Shown here: positions 9,291 to 17,624 of the stretch, one piece after another
Numbering within the stretch: the stretch's first letter is position 1
Layout: each line of letters starts with the position of its first letter
Source: an uncultured Hyphomicrobiales bacterium
GTDB lineage: Bacteria > Pseudomonadota > Alphaproteobacteria > Rhizobiales > Beijerinckiaceae
Length of the DNA: 35,677 bases
Assembly (NCBI GenBank): GCA_903931945.1
Contig: CAIZEI010000113.1
Span: forward strand, 1-35,677
Direction of reading: 5' to 3'
Translations under genes and position numbers: made by a program
The notes under the pieces: generated by a model
The model's input: the letters and a program-made list of their open reading frames with translations, nothing else
Told to the model about the DNA's origin: nothing
Databases searched by the model: none

Positions 9291-10142
9291 CTACAGACCG
9301 GTCGCCGCAATGGGGGCCGGCGCATCGCCAAGCAGAAATGGCAAAGCCGTTTCAAGCGCCGCCGACCAGGTAGTCCAGTCGTGTCCGCCGTCGCGAAGGC
9401 CAAATGTGACATCCTCATGCCGGGTCGCGAGAACTCCGCACAGAGTTTTTGCTTCCTCAGCGATGCCAAACTCGTCCTGCGCGCCACTCTCGATGTAAAA
9501 CCGGACGTTCTGATTTTTTGAAAAATAACCACCTGTCAATTTCGGGTAAGCTTCCTCATGCCAGGCCGAAGGCACGAATATCGGGTCGCCGGTCGGCGCT
9601 GGCGCGCAAAAGGGTTTGCCATGCCAGGCGCTCGATCCTTCATGGGGCAGGTCCGCATAAACCGCAGGACTCATCAAAGCTAACGCGCTGAACATTTCAG
9701 GGCGCTTCAGCGCATAGCGCAACGAACCATAGCCCCCCATGGAGATGCCGCCGATGCGTCGCGCCTCACGTGTTGCCTGAACGCGTTCGGCGCCTTCGAT
9801 CCAGGGGATAAATTCGCAGAGGATTGCATCCTCCATCCGCAGGGCCTCATGGTTCAGATACCAGGATTGGCCGCCGTCTGGCATGGCGATCACAGCCGCC
9901 TGCATTTTTCCCGCAGCAATCAAAGCGTCCGCAGTTTTGACCAAATTGCCCTGATCGACAAAGTCGTCAGGCGCGCCATAATTGCCATGCAGCAGATATA
10001 GGACTGGATAGCGCAGCCCGCTCGTTTCATAGCCGGGGGGCGTATAGACGACATATTTCCAGTCTGCCTGCAGGACATTGGAGTGAAAGGACAGACGGCG
10101 TACGGCGCTTCTGGCGATGCTTGGCGAATTTGTGTCAGTCAT
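9291..10142 (-). CDS. Putative esterase (esterase D / PF00756-like alpha/beta hydrolase)
   Basis: A 283-residue serine hydrolase. The catalytic triad is visible: Ser134 in the nucleophile elbow GISMGGYGS, Asp in SGAQDEFGIA and His in DGGHDWTTW. LYLLHGNYGAPDDF forms the oxyanion-hole strand. The fold and order match the putative esterase family (esterase D, enterochelin esterase-like). The substrate cannot be told. The start at 10142 has a GGAG 5 bases upstream; an in-frame ATG at 10208 would add 22 residues of low conservation. No signal peptide is evident, so it is probably cytoplasmic. The gene is divergent from the ornithine cyclodeaminase-family gene. Confidence 0.87.
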   Translation of the reverse strand: MTDTNSPSIARSAVRRLSFHSNVLQADWKYVVYTPPGYETSGLRYPVLYLLHGNYGAPDDFVDQGNLVKTADALIAAGKMQAAVIAMPDGGQSWYLNHEALRMEDAILCEFIPWIEGAERVQATREARRIGGISMGGYGSLRYALKRPEMFSALALMSPAVYADLPHEGSSAWHGKPFCAPAPTGDPIFVPSAWHEEAYPKLTGGYFSKNQNVRFYIESGAQDEFGIAEEAKTLCGVLATRHEDVTFGLRDGGHDWTTWSAALETALPFLLGDAPAPIAATGL

Positions 10143-10304
10143 AAAGGCTCCGTAAGTCGCATCGCCTGTATCATTCAATGCCCGTATTGTAGCGCGGCGC
10201 TTCGTCACATTTCATTCAAGTTCGTCCAACACAATTCGCGCCAAGCGAGATTTGCATAGCCCTGCAGGGACTGTACTGTAGCGCAGACTTCAGGGAGGTT
10301 CGGC

Positions 10305-11378
10305 ATGACGCTCATTTTATCCAACGACGACGTAAGCAAGTTGCTTACCATGCCCGAATGCATCGAGTGCCTTGAGGACGCCTACCGCGAGCTCGGTGCA
10401 GGGCGTGGAGTGTCTCGCACGCGTTCGGACTCAATCACCCCAACAACGCGCGAAGATGGGCTTTATTCGCTGAAATCGATGGATGGCGTCATCCCCAAGC
10501 TCGGCGTCAGCGCAGTCCGCATCAACTCGGATATCATCACCTGGCCAAAAATCGGCAATACCATGCGTCGCGTCAAATCCCCCGCCGCGCCGGGCGGACG
10601 GTATGTCGGGCTCGTGCTGCTTTTTTCCACAGCGACTGGCGAACCGCTGGCGATCATGCCGGACGGGGTCATGCAGCGCATTCGAGTAGGCGCAACCAAC
10701 GGACTTGGGGTCAAATACATGGCCCGCGCGGACGCGAGCAGCATCGGTATACTGGGGTCTGGATGGCAGGCCGGCACGCAATTGTCCGCAGCCTGTCATG
10801 TGCGGAAAATCACCCGCATCCGGTGTTTTTCTCCCTCAAAAACCAATCGCGAGAAATTCTGCCTGGAAATGACCGCCGAACTCGGAATTGAAGTGACGCC
10901 GGTCGATTCGGCGGAGGCCGCAATTGCTCAGGCGGACGTTGTCATGTGCGCGACGAACACTGTTGACGCCGTGTTTTTTGAACCCTGGCTGGAGCCGGGT
11001 ATGCACCTGACCTCTATCAAACGGCCTGAGGTCGATGAAAAAGCTGTCGCCGCCTGTGATCGCGTTGCTATCCATACGCAAGATAGCAAACCGATTTTGA
11101 CCGCGACGCGCGATCTCGATATTCCCGAATATGGCGAGGAGCGGGGTTGGGGCCTGGCCGCCGGACTCGACTTCAATACCCTGCCAACGCTACCGCAATT
11201 GATTGCCGGAGAGATCTCCGGACGCGCCTCGCCCGAAGAAAAGACCTGTTTTCTCAACAATCTCGGGCTTGGATATCAATTTGCCGCCGCAGGCGCGGTT
11301 GTTTACCGACGAGCGAAAGAACTCGGGTTTGGGCATGACCTGCCAACCGATTGGTTTACCGAGGACGTGCATCCCTGA
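10305..11378 (+). CDS. Ornithine cyclodeaminase / mu-crystallin family protein
   Basis: The 357-residue NAD(P)-dependent protein belongs to the OCD/mu-crystallin family. The Rossmann dinucleotide motif is IGILGSGWQAGTQL (about residues 147-160), followed by SPSKTNREKFC and the DVVMCATNT strand. The N-terminal substrate half has the pattern RVGATNGLGVKYMA. Family members include ornithine cyclodeaminase, alanine dehydrogenase and ketimine reductases; sequence inspection cannot separate them. The ATG has a strong GGGAGG 6 bases upstream. A 10-bp palindrome (CCCTGCAGGG, 10260-10269) lies in the divergent promoter region shared with the esterase. The next gene, a 3-hydroxyisobutyryl-CoA hydrolase, begins 121 bases downstream. 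Confidence 0.92.
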   Translation: MTLILSNDDVSKLLTMPECIECLEDAYRELGAGRGVSRTRSDSITPTTREDGLYSLKSMDGVIPKLGVSAVRINSDIITWPKIGNTMRRVKSPAAPGGRYVGLVLLFSTATGEPLAIMPDGVMQRIRVGATNGLGVKYMARADASSIGILGSGWQAGTQLSAACHVRKITRIRCFSPSKTNREKFCLEMTAELGIEVTPVDSAEAAIAQADVVMCATNTVDAVFFEPWLEPGMHLTSIKRPEVDEKAVAACDRVAIHTQDSKPILTATRDLDIPEYGEERGWGLAAGLDFNTLPTLPQLIAGEISGRASPEEKTCFLNNLGLGYQFAAAGAVVYRRAKELGFGHDLPTDWFTEDVHP

Positions 11379-11499
11379 AAGCAAATGGTCACCCTCTGCA
11401 CTGACCTTGACCAGGAAACACAAACCTGCCGTGAAGGCGCGCCCTCCGCATTGACCCACTCCCGGGTTCAGCCTATCCCCGGCCTCACGTGGAGCGGGT

Positions 11500-12567
11500 A
11501 TGTCTGATCCGGAAATCATATGTGAAAGGCGCGGAGCAGCGGGCTTTATTTTGCTCAACCGGCCTGATGCGCTGAATGCTTTGACGCCGCCAATGGTGCG
11601 CGCGCTTGGCGCCTCTCTCCTGCAATGGGACCAGGATCCTGCGATTGCGCGCGTGGTCATTCGCGGCGCCGGCAATCGCGCCTTTTGCGTCGGCGGCGAT
11701 ATCAGGTTGATTCGCGATCAGGGCCTTGCGGGCGATCACGCAAGCCAGTTGTCTTTCTGGCGCGCAGAATATCAACTTAACCGGATGATTGCTCGCTACA
11801 AAAAGCCCTATGTCGCATTGATGGATGGGTTCGTCATGGGCGGCGGGGCTGGCGTTTCGATCCATGGTTCGCACCGGATTGCAGGGGACCGACTCGCTTT
11901 TGCCATGCCTGAGGTCAGCATCGGGTTTTTTCCTGATGTCGGCTCAACCTTCTTCTTGTCGCGGCTGCCCCATCGCATTGGCGTCTGGCTCGCCCTCGCT
12001 GGCGCGCGGATTGGAGCGGGCGACGCCTGCGCGAGCGGTCTTGCGACGACCTTTGTCCCTTCTGCCGAGTATGATGCGCTGGCCGAGGCCCTGACGCTTC
12101 AAGGCGACACAAATGCGCTCATTGCGCGCTTTTCAGCCCCGGCCCCTGCGCCTGCGACGGCGGCGCATTTCAAATTGATTGAAACCTGTTTTGACGCGCC
12201 CGATATCGCCACGATCCTTTCCCGGCTCGACGCAGCCGCTGCGCGAAGCAGCGATTCCTTTGCCACTGTTACCGCAGCAGGATTGCGGCAAAACTCGCCG
12301 ACCAGTCTCGCCATCGCCCTACGCCAGATGCAGCTTGGCGCAGGCCTCACGATTGAAGACGCTCTGAGGGCAGAATTCCGCATCGTGTCGCGGATTTGTC
12401 GAAGGCATGATCTCTACGAAGGTGTGCGGGCGGCTATCATTGACAAAGGCAGCGCGCCGCAATGGAGACCAGCGCGCCTGGAAGATATCGTTCCTTCTGA
12501 TATCGATACCTGTTTTGCGCCGCTCGGCGCGGATGAACTTGAATTTCCCATGGAAGCGCTGGCATGA
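11500..12567 (+). CDS. 3-hydroxyisobutyryl-CoA hydrolase (enoyl-CoA hydratase/isomerase superfamily)
   Basis: The 355-residue crotonase-fold enzyme hydrolyses 3-hydroxyisobutyryl-CoA in valine breakdown. The oxyanion-hole loops are CVGGDIRLI and MGGGAGVSIHG. The hydrolase-specific block P-E138-V-S-I-G-F-F-P-D146-V-G carries the acidic pair expected in this subfamily. The C-terminal helical domain (AEFRIVSRICRRHDLYEGVRA) separates it from ordinary enoyl-CoA hydratases of about 260 residues. The start has GGAG 5 bases upstream. Its stop overlaps the next start by four bases (ATGA), showing translational coupling to the small membrane protein gene. Confidence 0.92.
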   Translation: MSDPEIICERRGAAGFILLNRPDALNALTPPMVRALGASLLQWDQDPAIARVVIRGAGNRAFCVGGDIRLIRDQGLAGDHASQLSFWRAEYQLNRMIARYKKPYVALMDGFVMGGGAGVSIHGSHRIAGDRLAFAMPEVSIGFFPDVGSTFFLSRLPHRIGVWLALAGARIGAGDACASGLATTFVPSAEYDALAEALTLQGDTNALIARFSAPAPAPATAAHFKLIETCFDAPDIATILSRLDAAAARSSDSFATVTAAGLRQNSPTSLAIALRQMQLGAGLTIEDALRAEFRIVSRICRRHDLYEGVRAAIIDKGSAPQWRPARLEDIVPSDIDTCFAPLGADELEFPMEALA

Positions 12568-13019
12568 GCGAACCCCGTTTGCGGCTCGACCCCACAGCTT
12601 TGTCCGATGCGATTCGGCTGGACTCCAATAAAAGCGACGCTGATCGCCCCACCATCCGTTTCAATCTCATGTTGCTCGTTTTTATGCGCATTGTTGCGTG
12701 TCTGTGGATATTCCGGGGCCTGATCCGCTGGGATGACGTGCTTTCGGCGCGGCAGGAGCCGTTCGCCGCAAGCCACGCCATCATGGTGACGGAGGCCGCT
12801 TTTTTCTGCGTTGCAGATATCGTTGCAGGGGTTGGCCTGTGGATGGCGACATCCTGGGGCGGCATTCTCTGGCTCGTCACTGCGTCCATCGGCCTGATCG
12901 CCACGCTGATTGCGCCCCATCCCGGGCTTCTGCGCCAACTTGCATTTGGTGGCGATATCATCCTGATGGTCGGCTATTTCGTGCTGAACTGGTATGCGGC
13001 GCGTGAACGCGACGATTGA
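12564..13019 (+). CDS. Small integral membrane protein (DUF6163-like)
   Basis: A 151-residue protein with a hydrophilic N-terminus of about 30 residues and then four predicted membrane helices (near residues 32-52, 70-92, 95-114 and 123-145), and a polar tail RERDD. The look matches a small Hyphomicrobiales membrane family that I recall as DUF6163; function unknown. The start codon overlaps the hydrolase stop (ATGA), so the two are translated from one message. The linkage probably reflects operon structure more than shared function. Confidence 0.8.
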   Translation: MSEPRLRLDPTALSDAIRLDSNKSDADRPTIRFNLMLLVFMRIVACLWIFRGLIRWDDVLSARQEPFAASHAIMVTEAAFFCVADIVAGVGLWMATSWGGILWLVTASIGLIATLIAPHPGLLRQLAFGGDIILMVGYFVLNWYAARERDD

Positions 13020-13078
13020 CATCGGCTGCAACTCCAATCCGTACGGTTAAAGAAATCTCACGGTAAACCAAAGGTTTG

Positions 13079-13163
13079 ATTCACTTACGATTCATCCAAA
13101 CAAGTAAATACTGGATTCATGTTGTTATTTAAACTCGTATTCATCCGCATCCCTTATAGTTCA
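13079..13163 (+). promoter_or_regulatory. Array of TTCA-containing direct repeats upstream of ldtR
   Basis: In the 202-base gap before ldtR the motif ATTCA(T/C) occurs at 13079, 13090, 13115 and 13139, two of the copies extending to ATTCATCC. A partial fifth copy, TTCACCCAT, starts at 13160. The spacings between TTCA cores are 11, 25, 24 and 20 bases. The region is A+T-richer than its surroundings. Such repeats could be regulator sites, for example for LdtR itself, but I do not remember the LdtR consensus well enough to say they match it. Confidence 0.4.
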
Positions 13164-13174
13164 CCCATAAGCAA

Positions 13175-13197
13175 GCGGCCAATAAAAAACAGGCCGC
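13175..13197 (+). promoter_or_regulatory. Hairpin in the probable ldtR leader
   Basis: A perfect 6-bp inverted repeat, GCGGCC and GGCCGC, flanks an 11-base A-rich loop. It ends 24 bases before the ldtR ATG. There is no T run after it, so it is more likely a leader RNA structure or an operator than a terminator. Confidence 0.35.
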
Positions 13198-13221
13198 GCA
13201 AATATTGTAACGGGGTTAGTC

Positions 13222-13734
13222 ATGAATACGATGCAAAAGGCCGACGTTGGGCAAGCAAGGACTGAACGTCTCAATGACATCCGTCCGGTTTATCTTGAAT
13301 CGCTAACACTGCTTGAGCGCCTTCATCGCCGCCTGCTGGATGTCATCAAGGATGAGTTCGATCGTCGTGGCCGCAGCGACATCAATTCCGTACAGGCGCT
13401 ACTGCTGTACAACATCGGTGGCAAGGAACTGACGGCAGGCGAACTTCGCACCCGCGGATATTATCTCGGATCGAACGTCTCCTATAACGTCAAGAAGCTG
13501 GTTGAGATGGGCTATCTTCACCATGCCCGCTCGCGCGTTGACAAACGTTCGGTGCGCATCAGCCTGACTGAAAAAGGGAAAACCATTCACACCATGGTTT
13601 CCTCCCTTTACGAAAAACACGTTTTGACGGTCGAACAGATTGGCGGCATTTCAAGCGACGAATTCAACCGGATGAATCAGGCTTTGATGAGTCTTGAACG
13701 TTTCTGGACCGACCAGATCCGATACCGCCTCTGA
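13222..13734 (+). CDS. ldtR: MarR-family transcriptional regulator LdtR
   Basis: A 170-residue winged-helix regulator. The sequence (LLERLHRRLLDVIKDEFDR, then GKELTAGELRTRGYYLGSN as helix-turn-helix, and HHARSRVDKRSVRISLTEKG as the wing) matches the highly conserved Hyphomicrobiales LdtR group. In Liberibacter and Sinorhizobium, LdtR controls L,D-transpeptidase genes and osmotic tolerance (published for the family). A Tat-exported L,D-transpeptidase gene lies 4 kb away in this window, which supports the name. The protein is probably a dimer binding palindromic or repeated operators; see the repeats upstream. It is convergent with ribE. Confidence 0.9.
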   Translation: MNTMQKADVGQARTERLNDIRPVYLESLTLLERLHRRLLDVIKDEFDRRGRSDINSVQALLLYNIGGKELTAGELRTRGYYLGSNVSYNVKKLVEMGYLHHARSRVDKRSVRISLTEKGKTIHTMVSSLYEKHVLTVEQIGGISSDEFNRMNQALMSLERFWTDQIRYRL

Positions 13735-13770
13735 ACCGTGATCGCCTGCTTTGGTTCCCAAAGATCACAG

Positions 13771-13805
13771 GACAGGCGCCGGTCGGGAAACCGGCGCCGC
13801 CTGTC
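13771..13805. terminator. Strong hairpin between convergent ldtR and ribE
   Basis: GACAGGCGCCGGT at 13771-13783 can pair with the segment 13790-13805, which reads ACCGGCGCC, then a short bulge, then the rest of the CCTGTC arm. The loop is six bases. It lies between two converging stops (13734 and 13845), a usual place for a bidirectional terminator. There is no T tract on either side, so the assignment rests on position and stem strength only. Confidence 0.45.
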
Positions 13806-13844
13806 GCATATGCGCCTTGCCAGATTGACCGCCCTGCCGGGCCT

Positions 13845-14450
13845 TTACCCCCCGGATTGCGCCAATCGCGCGGCGTACCGAGCCATCTGGTCCGCCTCTA
13901 TATTCAGGGAGTCGCCCGAAGTTCGTTCGCGCCAGGTCGTCACTGCCAGCGTATGAGGAATGAGCAGGATTGAAAAATCCGAGCCCTCGACTGAATTGAC
14001 CGTCAACGACGTTCCATCAAGCGAAACAGACCCCTTTTCCGCTATGAATTTCGCTAGCCCTTCCGGGGCCCGGATATCGAACCGCGCCATACCGTCGAAA
14101 TCAGAACGCAAAAGAATGCGCGCGATCCCGTCGACATGTCCGCTCACGAGATGGCCGCCCAGTTCATCGCCAATTTTCAGCGACCGCTCTGTGTTGATCC
14201 GCGTGCCTGCTCGCCAGAGGCCGGCGGTGGTGCGGGCAAGCGTTTCGGCGCCCACGTCCACCTCGAACCAGCTTTGTGCGCCATTGGCTCCGCACTCAAC
14301 GACTGTCAGGCAAGGTCCGCCACAAGCAATCGATGCCCCGATGGCGATGCTCGCCAGGTCGTAATGGGTCGCGATGCGCACCCGCTTGAGCTGCCCGCGG
14401 TCTTCAATCGAAAGAATTTCGCCGACATCGCTGACAAGCCCGGTGAACAT
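13845..14450 (-). CDS. ribE: Riboflavin synthase, alpha chain
   Basis: The 201-residue enzyme dismutates two 6,7-dimethyl-8-ribityllumazine molecules to riboflavin. It has the diagnostic start MFTGLV and two homologous beta-barrel halves: GASIACGGPCLTV in the first and KGSVSLDGTSLTVNSV in the second, joined by GGHLVSGHVDG. Length is normal. The start overlaps the ribD stop by one base (TGATG), so translation is coupled. The frequent alphaproteobacterial neighbours ribH and nusB are absent downstream; the operon ends here against convergent ldtR. Confidence 0.96.
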   Translation of the reverse strand: MFTGLVSDVGEILSIEDRGQLKRVRIATHYDLASIAIGASIACGGPCLTVVECGANGAQSWFEVDVGAETLARTTAGLWRAGTRINTERSLKIGDELGGHLVSGHVDGIARILLRSDFDGMARFDIRAPEGLAKFIAEKGSVSLDGTSLTVNSVEGSDFSILLIPHTLAVTTWRERTSGDSLNIEADQMARYAARLAQSGG

Positions 14451-15589
14451 CAGACAATCCTTTCAAAGCAGCGGCATTTATCGACGCCGGCATGGCTTTC
14501 GGCAAGCCGGCTATATCTGACGGGGTCAGCCAGCAGCGCCCGCGCATCCCGCGCCAGCGCTTCCACGCCACGGCGCGCAAAGGGTCTGGGACTTGTGAAA
14601 AGCACGACTTCATCAGCCAGACCCTGAGCGATCAGCGCACCAGCGACAACCGGACCGCCCTCGCTGAGCACGCGGGTCACTCCCCGCGCGCCAAGCGTTT
14701 GCAGCGCCTGCAGAAGATCGACGTGGCCGCTGTCATGAAGTCCAATACGCACAATTTCAATACCTGCTCCCATCAAATCTATTTCTTTCGATGCGTCCGC
14801 CTTGTCCCCGGCGAAAATGAGCGTCTTGCGATCTCGCGCAGTCAACGCGAGGCGCGAATGCACCGGCGTGCGCAAATGCGTGTCCAGAACGACCCGCAGT
14901 GGACGGCGCCCCGCAAGGCCGTCGGCGCGCACGGTCAGCAGAGGATCGTCGGCCAGCACTGTGCCCACACCGACCATGATGGCGTCATGCATCGCCCGCA
15001 TCACCTGCACCCGCCCATTCGCGGCCTGCCCGGTGATCATCAGGCGCTGATCGCGCTGGCCGCCGGCCGCGAAACCATCGGCGGTTTCCGCCAGTTTCAA
15101 CGTCACCATCGGGCGTCCTTCGGTAACGCGGAGAATATGGCCAAGCGTCAACCTCCGCGCCTCACGCGCACCAACCCCGACACGCAGGCTTATCCCGGCT
15201 TCAACCAGTTTGGCATGGCCTCGACCCGCTACCCTCCGATCAGGATCCTCGATGGCCGAAACAACGCGCCTCAGCCCTGCAACAATGATTGCCTCTGCGC
15301 ATGGCGGAGTTACGCCATGATGGCTGCATGGCTCCAGACTGACATAAAGAGTGCCACCCCTCGCCTTCTCGCCAGCATCGCGGATCGCTTCGGTTTCCGC
15401 ATGAGGGCGACCGCCAGGCTGGGTTGCCCCCCGCCCGACGATGCAGCCGTCCCGCACAATCACACAACCGACAGCTGGATTCGGCGCGGTGGTCCCAAGA
15501 CCCCGCCGGCCAAACGAAATCGCCGCCGCCATGAAAGCTGCATCTGTCCGCTCATCGGGCGGACTGTCAGGATCAAAGAGCCGGCTCAT
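14450..15589 (-). CDS. ribD: Bifunctional diaminohydroxyphosphoribosylaminopyrimidine deaminase / 5-amino-6-ribosylaminouracil-phosphate reductase
   Basis: This enzyme carries out the second and third steps of riboflavin synthesis. The N-terminal zinc deaminase has H63-A-E65 and the ligand pair C88 and C97 in [12 protein letters not shown]. The C-terminal reductase starts near residue 155 ([14 protein letters not shown]) and includes [17 protein letters not shown] and [13 protein letters not shown] for NADPH and substrate. The 379-residue length fits a full RibD. Its ATG overlaps the nrdR stop (ATGA) and its stop overlaps the ribE start, so nrdR-ribD-ribE are translationally coupled. Confidence 0.97.
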   Translation of the reverse strand: MSRLFDPDSPPDERTDAAFMAAAISFGRRGLGTTAPNPAVGCVIVRDGCIVGRGATQPGGRPHAETEAIRDAGEKARGGTLYVSLEPCSHHGVTPPCAEAIIVAGLRRVVSAIEDPDRRVAGRGHAKLVEAGISLRVGVGAREARRLTLGHILRVTEGRPMVTLKLAETADGFAAGGQRDQRLMITGQAANGRVQVMRAMHDAIMVGVGTVLADDPLLTVRADGLAGRRPLRVVLDTHLRTPVHSRLALTARDRKTLIFAGDKADASKEIDLMGAGIEIVRIGLHDSGHVDLLQALQTLGARGVTRVLSEGGPVVAGALIAQGLADEVVLFTSPRPFARRGVEALARDARALLADPVRYSRLAESHAGVDKCRCFERIV

Positions 15590-16068
15590 GCGCCTCCCGC
15601 AGCGATCGAATCGGCATCGTCGCCAGCAAGTTCATCCACGATCGCGCCAAAATCCCGGGCTTCCGTAAAATTCTTGTAAACCGAGGCGAAACGAACATAG
15701 GCGACGCCGTCAAGCGCGCGCAGCCCCTCCATCACAAGTTCGCCAATCTGCTCGCTCGGGATTTCCGCCTCGCCCAGGCTCTCAAGCTGGCGAACGATGC
15801 CATTGATCATCCGTTCGACCCGTTCAGGCTCAACCGGGCGTTTTCGCAATGCAACATCCAGCGAACGCATGAGTTTCTCACGCTCAAAAGGCACACGACG
15901 GCCGGATTTCTTGATCACCACAAGATCGCGCAATTGCACGCGCTCGAAAGTCGTGAAACGGCCTGCGCAGTCAGGGCAGACTCGCCGCCGCCGGATCGAG
16001 GCGGCATCCTCGGCCGGACGCGAATCCTTCACCTGGGTCTCAAGGCTGCCGCAATAGGGGCAACGCAT
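15586..16068 (-). CDS. nrdR: Transcriptional repressor NrdR
   Basis: NrdR represses ribonucleotide reductase genes according to ATP/dATP level. From the ATG at 16068 the protein has 160 residues and starts MRCPYCGS, the normal beginning. The zinc ribbon ligands are Cys3, Cys6, Cys31 and Cys34, followed by RRRR basic residues for DNA contact and the ATP-cone ([16 protein letters not shown]). An AAGGA ribosome site lies 7 bases before this ATG, so a longer TTG start at 16107 is not preferred. It sits 77 bases after glyA and overlaps ribD by 4 bases, the usual Hyphomicrobiales order. Confidence 0.97.
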   Translation of the reverse strand: MRCPYCGSLETQVKDSRPAEDAASIRRRRVCPDCAGRFTTFERVQLRDLVVIKKSGRRVPFEREKLMRSLDVALRKRPVEPERVERMINGIVRQLESLGEAEIPSEQIGELVMEGLRALDGVAYVRFASVYKNFTEARDFGAIVDELAGDDADSIAAGGA

Positions 16069-16145
16069 GCCATAATCCTTTACGCTGCGGCTTGTTTCCC
16101 GACTCAATTAGCCCAAAAGCAATACGCCAGAAGTTTGGCGGAGTT

Positions 16146-17453
16146 TCAATAAATGGGAAACCGCCGCGTTAAGTCCTCGACCCGCGACTTGACGGAGGCT
16201 TCAACCGCAGCATTGCCCGCATCGCCATTTCTGGCTAGGCCATCAAGCGTTTCTGCAATCAATCGGCCGACATGCGTGAACTCCGCCGCGCCAAAGCCGC
16301 GTGAGGTCGCTGCAGGCGAGCCCAGACGGACGCCAGACGTAATCATCGGCTTTTCCGGATCGAAGGGCACCCCATTCTTGTTGCATGTGATGTGCCCGCG
16401 ACCGAGGGCTGCTTCAGCAGCCTTGCCGGTGAGCTTTTTTGAACGCAAATCGACCAGCATCAGATGGTTGTCAGTGCCGCCGGTCACGAGGTTGAACTTT
16501 TCCGCGCGCAAAGCATCGGCCAACGCCCTGGCGTTGTCGACCACCTGCCGGGCGTAATCCCTGAAAGCCGGTCTCAGCGCCTCGCCAAACGCCACAGCCT
16601 TCGCGGCGATGACATGCATCAAAGGTCCACCCTGCAACCCAGGAAAAATAGCCGAATTGATCTTTTTGGCCAGTTCTTCGTCGTTGCTCAGGATCAATCC
16701 GCCGCGGGGTCCGCGCAGGGTTTTGTGGGTGGTCGAGGTTACGACATGCGCATGCGGAAACGGCGAGGGATGGGCGCCGCCGGCAACAAGTCCGGCGAAA
16801 TGCGCCATATCCACAAGAAACCAGGCGCCGACCGCATCGGCGATCGCTCGAAAACGGGCGAAATCCCAATGCCGGGCATAGGCCGAGCCGCCGGCGATGA
16901 TGAGTTTGGGCCTGTGCTGATGCGCGAGCTTTTCAACCGCATCCATATCAACGCATTGATCGTCCGGGCGAACGCCATAAGACACCGGCTTGAACCATCG
17001 ACCTGACATGTTGACGGGTGAGCCATGGGTGAGATGGCCGCCGGCAGCCAGATCAAGACCCATAAAAATATCGCCGGGTTGCAATAATGCAAGAAACACC
17101 GCCTGGTTGGCTTGGCTGCCGGAATTGGCCTGAACATTGGCGTGTTTGCAATCGAACAGCTTTTTGACACGATCGATGGCGAGTGTTTCGGCTATATCAA
17201 CAAACTGGCAGCCGCCGTAATACCGCCGTCCGGGATAGCCTTCCGCATATTTGTTGGTCAGGACCGAGCCCTGCGCTTCCAGCACCGCGCGCGAAACAAT
17301 ATTTTCAGAGGCAATCAGTTCAATTTCCGAGCGCTGACGACCGAGTTCAAGACCGATGGCGTTGGCGATTTCGGGATCAGAATCGGCCAAAGCTGCACCG
17401 AAAAAGGCGTTGGACCGATTGGCGCCCTGAGCAGCGCTTGTGGAATGCGGCAT
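16146..17453 (-). CDS. glyA: Serine hydroxymethyltransferase
   Basis: This PLP enzyme interconverts serine and glycine with tetrahydrofolate and supplies one-carbon units. The 435-residue sequence has the conserved [19 protein letters not shown], the YGG motif, HGSPVNMSG and the PLP lysine Lys244 in [13 protein letters not shown]. The ATG at 17453 is favoured by GAGG five bases upstream and by the normal N-terminus; a longer frame from 17531 adds 26 residues without known features. First gene of the glyA-nrdR-ribD-ribE run. Confidence 0.97.
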   Translation of the reverse strand: MPHSTSAAQGANRSNAFFGAALADSDPEIANAIGLELGRQRSEIELIASENIVSRAVLEAQGSVLTNKYAEGYPGRRYYGGCQFVDIAETLAIDRVKKLFDCKHANVQANSGSQANQAVFLALLQPGDIFMGLDLAAGGHLTHGSPVNMSGRWFKPVSYGVRPDDQCVDMDAVEKLAHQHRPKLIIAGGSAYARHWDFARFRAIADAVGAWFLVDMAHFAGLVAGGAHPSPFPHAHVVTSTTHKTLRGPRGGLILSNDEELAKKINSAIFPGLQGGPLMHVIAAKAVAFGEALRPAFRDYARQVVDNARALADALRAEKFNLVTGGTDNHLMLVDLRSKKLTGKAAEAALGRGHITCNKNGVPFDPEKPMITSGVRLGSPAATSRGFGAAEFTHVGRLIAETLDGLARNGDAGNAAVEASVKSRVEDLTRRFPIY

Positions 17454-17624
17454 GGGTTCCTCGAAAATGCTGGCGCGGCTGCAATATCCCTGGGTCGGGG
17501 AATCAGGCGCCTCGCGGACGCCGCTTAGCATGGGATGACGGCGCCCGACAACAAAAACGCCGCCCGAGCGGGCAGCGTCCCAAGATTCGTTGACGTTGCG
17601 CCGATCGTGACGCTCGATTGCTGA

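Noticed and set aside
14492-15679. Plus-strand open frame of 395 codons antisense to ribD and nrdR
   Set aside because: It lies entirely opposite two secure genes, has no domain I recognise, and its composition is that of a GC-rich shadow frame.
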